From positions 1 to 44,827 of the forward strand of contig JALQPE010000512.1 in NCBI GenBank assembly GCA_030407315.1: DNA of 44,827 nt, given 5' to 3'. Origin of the DNA: Asparagopsis taxiformis (taxonomy: Eukaryota; Rhodophyta; Florideophyceae; Bonnemaisoniales; Bonnemaisoniaceae). Shown piece after piece: positions 22,934 to 32,410 of the stretch (the first letter of the stretch is position 1; the number at the start of each line of letters is the position of its first letter). The translations under genes and the position numbers were made by a program. The notes below the pieces were generated by a model, which did not search any database, was not told the origin of the DNA, and saw only the letters and a list, made by a program, of their open reading frames with translations.

Positions 22934-22974
22934 TTGGAAGCGGTATAGATATCAATACTGCTTCCAAAGCGTGA
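22934..22974. repeat. Hairpin, 15-bp arms
   Basis: CTTTGGAAGCGGTAT and ATACTGCTTCCAAAG pair with one mismatch around a short loop (AGATATCA). Confidence 0.8.
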
Positions 22975-23008
22975 TTATTGTTTCTTTTTTCCGACGGATA
23001 TGGAGATG

Positions 23009-23048
23009 GAAATGTGGAAACGTATCATATGGTACGTTTCCACATTTC
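23009..23048. repeat. Perfect hairpin, 16-bp arms and 8-nt loop
   Basis: The arm GAAATGTGGAAACGTA at 23009-23024 pairs exactly with 23033-23048; the loop is TCATATGG. It lies 35 bp after another hairpin. Role unknown. Confidence 0.9.
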
Positions 23049-23730
23049 ACGCCACTAACCCAGTATCCTATTTGTTTTCACTTCCTCAGGTTTTCAGTCG
23101 GTGAATTTTCCACTTCTTCTTTCATTCATCTTTCTCTCTTACTCGTTCTCCATTTCTTTTCTGCTCTTCCTGTGAGTACATATTTCGATTTGGGATACAA
23201 TGGTATTCGTTATGGTATGTTAGTCTCCTAATCACCATCAATTTACAACTCCAATTCAACGTCACTAACTTGTTTCCTTTCCCTACATCATTTTTCTCTT
23301 CTTCTCTTTCTTTCTTAGTTCATTCATGCAGCTCAATCAATTGATGGATTTGTAGGCTTTTCTAGTAGTTTTAGTTTTACTCGTCAGAATAGTGTTAGTT
23401 GTAGTAGAAGCAGTTTTAACATAGGGATAGTTTACTCTCACTGTAGCCTGCGCAAATAAACAAATCCAGAGTGAAGCTTCCCATATCGCACCCTCTTAGA
23501 TTGCTACCTATCCTACCGCGTATACCTCTCGCTAGCTCATAGTCACTACGAAATAAAAATTCCTAGCCGTACTATTCTGTCCATTCCCATATGAATACCG
23601 TCCATGCCCCATCCTCATAGCGCTAGAACTGCCTTCCTCTACCCCAGAAAGATGCCCACGACAGCGTGACGCTCCATCTCATCCACCACTCCCAGACACC
23701 GAATTTTACTATATCAGGACACTACTTTTA

Positions 23731-24115
23731 CTGTCTCCAGGTGCTGCCCAGGGCAGCACGAAATACTGTCTCCAGGTGCTGCCCAGGGCAGCACGAAATA
23801 CTGTCTCCAGGTGCTGCCCAGGGCAGCACGAAATACTGTCTCCAGGTGCTGCCCAGGGCAGCACGAAATACTGTCTACAGGTGCTGCCCAGGGCAGCACA
23901 AAGTACTGTCTACAGGTACTGCCCAGGGCAGCACAAAGTACTGTCTACAGGTACTGCCCAGGACAGTGAAAATCACTGTCTCCAGGTACTGCCCAGGACA
24001 GTGAAAATCACTGTCTCCAGGTATTGCCCAGGACAGTGAAAATCACTGTCTCCAGGTACTGCCCAGGACAGTGAAAATCACTGTCTCCAGGTACTGCCCA
24101 GGACAGTGCACCGTG
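23731..24115. repeat. 35-bp palindromic tandem repeat, 11 copies
   Basis: Units begin every 35 bp from 23731 to 24081 with CTGTCTCCAG or CTGTCTACAG. Each contains a core palindrome. The first copies have GTGCTGCCCAGGGCAGCAC; later copies change stepwise to TACTGCCCAGGACAGTG. The later form contains the GACAGT motif of the element ends, so the array is part of the right subterminal region. Frames read from it are artefacts. Confidence 0.93.
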
Positions 24116-24239
24116 TTGGTTCCATCTATTGTCCCAGACAGCGTATTTCACTATCCGGCCATGTTGCCTTGGCCAATACAAAACACTATCCGCCAACACT
24201 GCCCAGTACAGTAAATTACATCATATCCAACTATTGAAT

Positions 24240-24450
24240 AAATCATTAATTTTTACTGTCTCCATTCACTGCCTCAGACAGTACTGTGAGACAGTGTTTT
24301 TTACTGTCTGCAGACAGTGTTCCGTACTGTCTGCCAGACAGTGCAAATCACTGTCTCCAAGTGTGGCATTAATTTTCATTTGCCGCATAGTGATTTTTAC
24401 TGTCTCAGACAGTAAAAATCACTGTCTCGCAGTACTGTCTGAGGCCCCCT
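24240..24450. repeat. Right subterminal ACTGTC repeat region of the CACTA
   Basis: Dense ACTGTC/GACAGT pairs. The stretch TTTTTACTGTCTCAGACAG near 24396 is the inverse of the left-end stretch near 10037. It leads into the terminal repeat at 24453. Confidence 0.8.
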
Positions 24451-24466
24451 TTTCAACACCGTAGTG

Positions 24467-26853
24467 CTCCACGGCGGGTCCCATCTGCGAAGGCGGGGCA
24501 GCCACGGGCTGAGGGGCTGGCGCGGTAGGCGTAGTGTCCATCGGGACAGGCCTTTCGTACAAGTCAGCGGAACCACCAGGTGGTAAGGGAGCGACAGGAG
24601 CAAAACTCCGCCCTGCATAGGGAGACCTACCCCCCGGGCCGCCCAGTTCGGCATTCCACCACGGACGCGGTACAAACGCTTCGCCAACCGGCTGGTACTT
24701 GTAAGACTCGGTGCCCATCGGAGTAAGTCTCAGGCTCCAGGCCGTAATACCCGTCATCGGTAAATTCACCAGCCCTTCGGTAAGGAGGTAGCTCCGCTGC
24801 CGTACCCTCTCGATGGTTCAACACATTGATACGCAACGCCCTCACCGGCAAATCACTAGTCGTGAAGATAACCACCTTTTCCGGCGCGAGCCCAGTAATG
24901 TTGGTACTCACCATCTCCTGCGGATAGTCACCGCTCCCACGAGCTACCTCCAACAACCTTCGGACCACCGATGCCGGTAATTCCCGACTATGGGGAACGA
25001 CCGCCGACTGCGGTACCGACGTGATGTCATGCCAAGTACGGCTTACCTTTTCGATGAGTGTCGTGTCCAACACCGGCACGAAGCCCGCGTCTCAGCGATA
25101 CGAGCCAACTCGATCCCTATCAGTACTTCCCTCTCCAATTCGAGATAAGAAAGGAACCTGTCGCGTTGCCAAGCGGGCGCCTCGTGAAGAGCGGAATGAT
25201 GGAAATACACCAGTGACGGTGGGTCGGCAATCGGCAAACACATCGGTGGAGATGACTTTCCTTCCCAACTGGGATCGTCCCACAGCAAGTCCAGGGTCTC
25301 TGGAGGAACATTCATCGAACGCGTAAGCGGCTCAACGGAGCTTCCATTGCGGTGCGCGAAGACGCGATAATCATTCGCCGTCACCTGGCGCCCCAACATA
25401 CGGGAAGTCGCCCTTGCGTGCACACGCATATGATGCTCGTAATGACCTGTGTCGGGACGAGGGGGGTACGCGAACCAGCGAGACCGAACTATCGGCATGT
25501 CCTTCACCGTTCCTTGGTAGGACTCCAACTGGAACAACCGACGGTTCATGCGTTCAACGTAAAGTGCATCCCCGGGATGGAGCAGGAAGGTCCTATCGCT
25601 GAATAGCGTGTGAGGGACGCGGAAGTGACGCATCGGGCGACTCGAAGGGAGACGGGCATACGCCGACCAGCACTCGTTCTGTACCTGGTGACTCTGCCCT
25701 CGGAGGGAACTCATGAGAAACATGTCGCGACGCAATTCGCTTCTCGGACGGTCGGTAAATTCCCTACGAGGGAGCCGCGCAAACGGATAATGTTCCCAAG
25801 GGCCACCAACTCACGCCTGAAAGGCAAGACCCTAGAATCGAACACCATCAGCTCATCAGCATTGGCAGGGTAGAACTCCCCAGGGAAACGCCAGTTGGCA
25901 GTGGGTATCGGAACCCTAACGGGAGTGTCGTAGGACGTGGCCGCCGGTGTTGAGGCAGGCGCGGCAGCGTACGGATCGACCAAGGTTGTGCCCGATGGCC
26001 TCTCGCTTAAAGAAGCAGTAACGGGAACTGCACCGGACCCACTCTGGGTAGCTCCGCCGGCAGAGGTGTAAGGGTCCGCAGCCAACCCAACGACCCGAGT
26101 ATTTGCCTTCTCGGCTTCCGCCCGAGCGGCCTCTCTGCGTAACTCTTCCTCCCTACGCTTACGTGCGTCTGCCAGGATCTGCTGGTTGCGGCGACCATAT
26201 TCCTCATAAGGGTTCGCCGAAGCGCTACGACCCGAGGGGGTACGAACCGCTGAGGCGGAGGGCCGGGCCATAGTGGACCGGGAACTCGGCTGAGGCTTAA
26301 CAGACGATTGCCTCGTGGGCTTCGGCGTCGCGCCTCCTTCGGCGATAACCTCGACAACGTCGCCGGTATCCGCCGGCATGGCCCCTTGCGGGGGCGAACC
26401 GGTAATCTTGGCGGGCTCAGTTGCGTGTGACGACGGCGTAGCCGATGACTGTTTGGCAGCTGCCACCGGAGTGGCAGGCTTCTGGGAAGCAGGCGAGTCG
26501 GCTGGGCCGAGGCTGCGCCCTTGCGAACTTCTCCCGGTTGGGGTGGCTGTCTTATCGGAGCGAGCGGGAGTCGCAGTGTCCTTGTCAACCGGTGAAGCCT
26601 GGGTGGTTGGCGCTTTCGAGGAAGTCGAGCGAGTCCGAGTGGACGGCTGAGTAGCGGGCTCCGGAGGCGCACTCGTAGCCGGCGCGGAAGACGATTTGGT
26701 CGACGCTGGCGCGGCCCCGGTACGGGATGACGAAGCTTGATGACGGGTCGTGGGACGACGCACGCTCGAGCGCGTAGTCGGTCGGTTGGGCGAACCCATA
26801 TCTTCTTTCTCCTCCTCTGAGGATTCGAATTGAATCGGCGCGCGGGGAGCCAT
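24467..26853 (-). pseudogene. Antisense ORF of the chromovirus, N-terminal and middle part
   Basis: Starts at ATG 26853. The first 340 residues are Ser/Thr/Pro/Ala-rich and disordered, with a short basic helix (RRNQQILADARKRREEELRR). A structured part follows in a second frame from about 25720 (MNRRLFQLESYQGTVKD, MNVPPETLDLLWDDPSWEG), a third from about 25065 (VSRTWHDITSVPQSAVV, APEKVVIFTTSDLPVRALRI), and a fourth from about 24750 (SYKYQPVGEAFVPRPWW). Three single-base frame changes therefore break it. It then runs in frame into 9105-10000 once the CACTA is removed, for about 1,090 codons in all. I recognise no known domain; it could be a second structural, Gag-like or Env-position protein. 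Confidence 0.65.
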
Positions 26854-27332
26854 TTTACGCAGACGAAGGGCGGTGGAATACGTTGGCGATAAAACCTTGT
26901 ACGGGATAAACCGATGGCCTATTGGCTTAAATCCCCAGCAGAAGAGCTACGGAATTCAACCCTGATGGGGAGGGATCGCAAGGCGAGTGGCCGTATAGGG
27001 AATACGGGCCTCAAAGCGGCGCCACTCACGCGATCACGCGCCTGAGTATCTCGCGATTTGATGCAAGAAACCCTGTGAGGGATGACGGAAGGGACGCAAG
27101 TACAATGCAATTGAACACCGAAGGGGTGAGGCGCGGTACAGCTGAAGGATCAATACAACCGATGTTGTCAATTCCAAAGTGGAAACGGTCTGGTGGACCT
27201 TCGCAAGAGTCGGGTGGACAACAAAAATAGCGCACACGCGTCGGGCGCGGGAGAAATTTTGAATGCCGAAATGCAACGGCTATCGCCAAAATTTTGTATT
27301 TTTTTTATTTTTGTCGGGACGACAAATCTCTC
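26854..27332. other. Spacer upstream of the antisense ORF, next to the 3' LTR
   Basis: No gene is seen. This 480-bp stretch would contain the promoter and leader of the antisense transcript. A T-rich run lies at 27297-27312. Confidence 0.45.
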
Positions 27333-27344
27333 AGGAGGGGGCCA
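27333..27344 (+). other. Polypurine tract of the chromovirus
   Basis: AGGAGGGGGCCA ends directly at the first base of the 3' LTR, the expected position for the plus-strand primer. Confidence 0.8.
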
Positions 27345-28027
27345 TGTCGTACCGCCTGGCGGCCCTCCCAATCTGAGCGTGTCGCTTCCCTATTGGGTAC
27401 CCACTTAAGGGATGTGCCAATCACAAGGCACCAGCCAACTGGGCGTGTTTCCTGTAATTGGGACAAGCGCAAGGCTGCAAATACCCCACTCGGGCCTATC
27501 GGCCCCGGCCAAGACCCCACAAGGGGCAAACTTTAACTTAGGCTGATCAGCCATACATTACAATGTAAGCCTACTGGCAATAACCTCGCGGGTAGGCGGG
27601 CGCCAGTAACTGGGTTCTGATTGGTCACTAACTGGATATTTATTCCTAACCACTAACCCTAGCTTACAGTAGACTTAGTATAAAACGGCCACTGGAATAG
27701 CCAGTAGGCACGGTTTCTAGAGTAACGTAAAATCAAGTGGAATTACGACCCATTGGAACAGTGTTTGCATACCTAGTGTTTAACCCTCTCAGGGACAACC
27801 TTAGGGTTAGCTAACAGCTCGACGGATTACGTCACTCGCTCCATCTATACGCCCCTAGCGTGAGCATTCCTATTCGCCTAACCCCTTCCGGGTAGCGATC
27901 CCCTTCTCTCATACGAGACTACCCGCTGGGTATACTATAAGGTTCATCTGCTCTACCACTTCCTCTACCGAGGCTCGGGACATCTGTCGGGTGGTTTGCC
28001 GCTCTAGCGGATTTTCTACCTGCTACA
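27345..28027 (+). repeat. 3' LTR of the chromovirus
   Basis: 683 bp, TG...CA, about 99.4% identical to the 5' LTR. Its TATA box is at 27679-27685. Confidence 0.95.
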
Positions 28028-28032
28028 ACGAT
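28028..28032. repeat. Target-site duplication (right) of the chromovirus
   Basis: ACGAT, identical to 1419-1423. Confidence 0.93.
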
Positions 28033-28590
28033 GCCGTGGCCACCGGGGCGCAACAGCTCGTCAAACACTTCGATGCTAGCCTGCATATCTTCTGCAGTTA
28101 GCCTGTCGTACGAAGAGTTGGAATCGTTCCTCTTACCACGAACATTGTAAGGCGGATCAGTCAGAATGAGCTGAACGTTGCCCGTGATGGGCACGTGTTC
28201 TCGGCTCTCGTCGGCACTGACCAAATCTTCGAAAGGGACTTTGTACACCCGGCAATACTGACTCATTTTCGAAAGAAAGTCCTTTGCGAGAGCCTGCCCT
28301 TCACTTTCCTGCTCTTCTGTCGCATGGGGTGACGGTGACGGGGGAGACGGCCCTTGGGCAGTAAGACTGGTCCTCCCAGGTCCAAGTTGAAGCCTGGTTG
28401 TGTGTCTTGTCGACGGAACCAAACCTCTCCCTCCTGTGTTGCGACGAGTGGGAGTGTCATCAACCGGCTTGGGGACCTTTTCTGCGTCCGCTGCTTGTGG
28501 TGCCGGGCGGAGGACAGCCATAACGTCTTCGTCGAGAGTGTCAAAGTACGCTGGCAGCTTGTCCGGATTTCCGTTTGACAAGTATATTTC

Positions 28591-29065
28591 TGTGAGAATC
28601 AAAATGGTCGCTTACCAGTGTTTACTAAAATTGCGAGCTCACCAGATTATTTCTACTACTGGCGAGATGCGCCAACGGTGAGTCGGACAGCCTGTTCTTG
28701 GTTTGTCCAGACAGTCTGTCGTTGCCATCACCACCTGCCAATCTGGTACACGTGTGATTTCTATCATGCCATCGCCACGTGTACATATATCATAACATTT
28801 TTCCCAGTGCCAGGACCTCAACTCGTCCTAGCATTTCTAATTACTAATTTGAATTATGACAAACAAATTAAAACTTCTGAGGCTAGTTACTCCGTAATGG
28901 AGTGTCGTAAGAGCCCCGGAGAAGTTGCTACCCGACTAATTCGGTGATGCTGAATACAATGAGATAGGTTTTCGGAGCGCTCAGAGCACTCCTTCATAGA
29001 GAAATCGAGAGTCAAAGTTTTCTCACGGAATTAGGCCTTCGAGGCCTATTCGCAGTGATTCAACA
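28591..29065. mobile_element. Solo LTR (475 bp) inside the methyltransferase gene
   Basis: Starts TGTGAG and ends TTCAACA. It is flanked by the 5-bp duplication ATTTC (28586-28590 and 29066-29070). Removing it with one ATTTC restores exactly the sequence of the other gene copy. No internal genes, so it is a solo LTR left by recombination or a very short non-autonomous element. Confidence 0.88.
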
Positions 29066-30198
29066 ATTTCCAGCGCCCCCCAGCGGTCGGACTCCGGCCA
29101 GGTGTACAGGTCCGGGTTGACGATAAGAAACTGCAACCGGTCGAAGAACTTCCTCACAAGGTCCCTAAATGCACTGTGCTGCGCACTGGTTCTTGTCTCT
29201 ACTTTTGCACCATATCCATCAGGATGAGATAGGGGAGCTTTGTCGTGGTAGAGATCTAGCTTCTGCTCCATCGGTGCGAATAGACCTTCATCGAGCACGT
29301 CAAATCAATGCTCACTGCTGTCGAAAATGATGTACGGCGCCATCAACTCTTCGAAGCTGGAAAACTTTGCGGCGAAGGCCACATCGGTCCAAGCATGGTA
29401 TAAAACTTGAACCACGTAACAAGCTCGATTAGTGCTTTTCCGATGGGCTGGGACGCCACAGGATAAGCAAAAATAGAGAATTCCATGGAAAATGCCGTAT
29501 CGTACAGTAGAATTAGTCACCATATTTTAGCGGAACGCCCATCCCCAACGTTTGGATAAGGCCCATCGAAAAAATGTAAAAAATCATGGGCTGAGACCAG
29601 CACGGCGATTTTCTTTTACAGTAGGCAGGAACCAAGCAGAACTATGGTGTGGCCGTGAGGTGATGGCTGAACCATGTACGGAAGGACACGTAGGGATGGA
29701 AATGAACCACGTCCATATATGAGCACGACGGCGGGTTGACTAGAACGGGCCAAGTCACGCAGGCACGGACTGTTGGAATGGAACCAGTACTGTATATGGG
29801 TATAGTTAGATATGGGGTGCACCGTGACTGCGATATGTGGTGGAAGGTGCAGAGAGATTCGTAGAAATAAACTATAAAATATAATGGGCACACCGTGACG
29901 GTCCGGTGTCTGAAACCAGGCGTAAGCAGCACTCGCTGAATGGACGGTGACCAAAGTATGATTATTGTATTCATTGGAATAATTCCAGAGTAGGTGACTT
30001 TTTGCTTATGGGACGTGACCAAGCTGACTTGTGGAACTGGCCAAACGATAATCTGGAAAGGGACCATTGACTGGGCATATACGGCCCAAGGCAAAGCGCG
30101 GTTAGTTTCCAAACTACAGTACTGTGTAAAGCCCGGATATATTCTATTATAACCCTGCTCGTGACACTGGTATTATTCCACCGTGGAGCACTGTAATG

Positions 30199-30333
30199 GG
30201 TACGGTTCACTTCCACTGGATGTAGTGGTTGTACCTTCGGGTTGGCGTGGACCATGTTCACTGGGTAGAGTAGTTGTACCGTCGGGTGGGCGTGGACCAT
30301 GTCCACTGGGTAGAGTGGTTGCACCGGTGGGCG
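30199..30333. repeat. 45-bp minisatellite
   Basis: Units contain ACTGGGTAGAGT, GTTGTACC and GGGCGTGGACCATGT. The coding look on the minus strand is a by-product of the 45-bp period. Confidence 0.75.
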
Positions 30334-31087
30334 GTCTGGGTAGAAACTGAAAGGTAGAATGGGCGGCACATCGCACTTTTGCGGAGAAACTGCAGGACGG
30401 ATAGGTCTGACTGAAACGATATCTAGGTAGAATGCAAATCGGCATAGGGATAAATAATTAGACTAGGGTGCAGCCAGTAGCGGGAACGCAAGATTTACGA
30501 TATGGTGTAGTGGATATGGAATAGGTAAATTGGCAGCTAACGCCAAAGTTTAACGACATGAAGATCATCTGTACACTGCACTAAGGAACTATGAACTACG
30601 CTACCATGGTAGACACTAAACGACAAAACGCTAGCTCTACATAAAGTAACTACAAATACATATAGGCATGAAAAGAGAGATGAGGGGAAGCCAGAAATTT
30701 CTGTTGGCACCTGGAAGGAAAAGAATAGATGAATCAATGGTTAGTGCTAGGAATGTAACTTCATCAACGCTAGAAGCATGGTTAGAAGCGAGAGAACATA
30801 CCGTTGATAGTGGAGCCAGAGCTTGAGTAAGCGGATTGTAGAGAACCCAGAAACTTCTGCTGGCACATAGATGGAAAGAAGTGGATGACACAGTGGTTAG
30901 TGCTGGAAACGGTATGCCAAAAGCTCGATTAGAAGTGAGAAAACGTAGTAATGACAGTAGCCCTGGAGAAAGACGAAACAGAAAGTAGGAAGGGCAGAAA
31001 AGTATGTTAGCAGAAGAACAACGAAGAACTGCAGAAAAAGACAATGGGAGGAATGGCTAAAAGACTAAATGAGCTGGAAAACCTTAT

Positions 31088-31158
31088 CGTAGGATGGAGG
31101 CGGCGGGGCACAATCACATCCGTAGGGATGTGGTTGCACTCCGCCGCCCCATCCTGCG
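31088..31158. repeat. Long imperfect hairpin, GC-rich arms
   Basis: Arms around GGATGGAGGCGGCGGGGCAC and TGCACTCCGCCGCCCCATCC fold back across ATCACATCCGTAGGGATGTG. Confidence 0.75.
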
Positions 31159-31373
31159 TAGGTGGTGTGCTCCGAGCGACAGGTGCTGGCGATGTTGCCC
31201 GGCGTGACGCAAGGCTTAAATACTGCTGCAGAGTGAGCCCAGAGGTCGCGTATTTCACTTGCGTAGTGAGAAAGCGCGCGCTTTTCGTACTGACAAATCA
31301 GAAACAAATCATCGATGATCTATGAACACGTCATGGACACGTCATGGACTCGAGATGGACTCGTCATGAACAC

Positions 31374-31567
31374 GTAATGAAATAGAACACTAGGTAGTGT
31401 TTCTATTTCATTACAGCTGGCGTGCAGCTGCACGCTTGTGAGCGGAAACGTGTATTGCAGGCTGAGGAGCCAATGATGAAAAATTAGAAAAAATGACTAG
31501 TTACTGCAGTAAAAAGTGATCTAGGAAGATGCATTTGGTAGATCAGTTTTTACTGCAGTAAAAAAAA
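31374..31567. repeat. Cluster of hairpins
   Basis: GTAATGAAATAGAACACTA pairs with TAGTGTTTCTATTTCATTAC (31376-31417, one bulge). Two TTACTGCAGTAAAA palindromes at about 31501 and 31552 flank GATCTA and TAGATC, forming a foldback of about 70 bp, which could be a small MITE. Confidence 0.7.
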
Positions 31568-31618
31568 CTTAATTTGCCTTTAATTTTATTGTGGTACGTT
31601 CCGCCCTGAGGAAGCTGG

Positions 31619-32109
31619 TGTTGAAACGAAATGGTCGCTTACCGAGCGTTTATTGAATCTGCGAGCTCACTACATTATTTGTATTCTCGCCGAGGTGCGC
31701 CGGCGGTGTTAAGGACAGCCTGTTAATAGCTGCTCCAGACAGTCTGTCACTGACAGTCTGTCCTGGTAAACACCCGCTGCCAATCTGGTACACGTGGCTT
31801 CTCTATCATATCGTCCACACGTGTACACTAATCATAACATTTTCCCTGTGCCATGATGGCAACCCATCCTGGCTTTTCTAATTACTAATTGAAAGTATGA
31901 CAAACAAATTGAAACTTCAGACGCTGTTATCTCCGTGAAGAAAGGTCGTAGAAGCTTCGGAGAAGTTGCTACCCGACTAATTCGGGCACGCTGAACATGA
32001 TGAGATAGGTTTCGGAGCGCCTAGAGCACTCCTTCTAGGAGAAATCGAGGGTTAAAGTTTTCTCACGTAACTGAGCCCCTCAGGGCCTATTACAGTGAGT
32101 GCTTCAACC
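31619..32109. mobile_element. Diverged LTR of the same family as the solo LTR
   Basis: Aligns along its whole length with 28591-29065, sharing AATGGTCGCTTACC, ATCTGGTACACGTG, GAAGTTGCTACCCGACTAAT and GAGAAATCGAG. It starts TGTTGAA and ends TTCAAC. No target duplication was found, so it is old or rearranged. Confidence 0.8.
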
Positions 32110-32410
32110 GTTTTTCAACGAGGACGTCTGTGTTCTCGGAAATGGACGTGGACGTCCACAACCTCTAGTACACCTAGTATTACTAGGCGGACGTCCATGT
32201 TCTCCAGTATTTTTGGATGTCCGCCTAGAACCGGACGTCCATGCGGTCTAGTACGTCTAGTATTACTAGGGCGACATTCATTGTTTCTAGTACCACGGAT
32301 GTCCCCCTCGGGATGGACTTCCGCCATGTCTATGTCCACCTAGGACGGGCGCCGGTTCAGAAATTCAAAAATTTCGACCCCAGAAATTTCTGCCGCCGTG
32401 CTCGACATGG
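32110..32410. repeat. Palindrome-rich segment (CTAGTATTACTAG and GGACGTCC)
   Basis: CTAGTATTACTAG occurs at 32174-32186 and 32257-32269. GGACGTCCA-type palindromes recur around them, some shared with the dispersed repeat family further right. No gene. Confidence 0.75.

Larger units (their letters stand above)
22072..23730. other. Non-coding CACTA interior with hairpins
   Basis: No gene is supported. The octamer palindrome TGACGTCA occurs at about 22530 and 22671. Two hairpins lie at 22934-22974 and 23009-23048. The rest is pyrimidine-rich on the plus strand. Confidence 0.5.
10001..24466. mobile_element. CACTA (En/Spm-type) DNA transposon, 14.5 kb, gene-carrying
   Basis: Both ends carry the terminal inverted repeat CACTACGGTGTTGA (10001-10014, and inverted at 24453-24466). 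The CT before it at 9999-10000 recurs after it at 24467-24468 as a 2-bp target duplication, and excision restores an open antisense frame. Both ends have dense subterminal copies of ACTGTC/GACAGT, as CACTA elements usually have short subterminal transposase-binding repeats. No transposase was recognised inside, so it looks non-autonomous. The interior holds fragments of unrelated cellular genes and several satellite-like arrays. Plant CACTAs usually have 3-bp duplications; 2 bp is reported for some non-plant groups. Confidence 0.88.
1424..28027 (+). mobile_element. Ty3/gypsy chromovirus, 26.6 kb with a nested CACTA element
   Basis: The element begins TG, ends CA, and is bounded by near-identical LTRs and the 5-bp duplication ACGAT. 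Inside are gag, a pol with protease, reverse transcriptase, RNase H and integrase in the gypsy order, a chromodomain frame, a long antisense reading frame, and a polypurine tract before the 3' LTR. The LTRs differ at about four places in 683 bp (three substitutions, one indel), which points to recent insertion. Without the 14,466-bp CACTA and its 2-bp duplication the element is about 12.1 kb. It lies antisense to the methyltransferase gene it interrupts. Gag and pol are open, so it may have been active recently. Confidence 0.95.
28028..29456 (-). pseudogene. DNA methyltransferase copy 1, N-terminal side fragment
   Basis: Minus-strand coding in two blocks around a solo LTR. Block 29066-29456 begins at VPAHRKSTNRACYVVQVLYH and includes FFDRLQFLIVNPDLYTWPE. 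Block 28028-28590 has a Pro/Ser-rich linker and catalytic motif IV, LILTDPPYNV (DPPY at 28147-28158), ending LLRPGGHGI at the chromovirus. Here the frame is open at two places where the other copy has one-base losses, so this copy kept the better frame until the insertions. Homology to the fuller copy ends sharply at 29456. The first 240 or so residues are missing, either truncated or separated by a further rearrangement. Confidence 0.85.
29457..31618. other. Non-coding stretch with minor repeats and hairpins
   Basis: No gene is supported. It holds a 45-bp minisatellite near 30199-30330 (about 2.7 copies, GGGCGTGGACCATGT-like units), two diverged copies of an about 156-bp unit at 30690-31000, and several hairpins at 31090-31570. 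Confidence 0.55.

Noticed and set aside
23731..24115. CRISPR-like array
   Set aside because: The 35-bp units are contiguous with no unique spacers, and the setting is a eukaryotic transposon.
23666..24199. Open frames with repeated CCPGQHE / QVLPRAA
   Set aside because: Produced by the 35-bp tandem repeat, whose period cycles through all frames.
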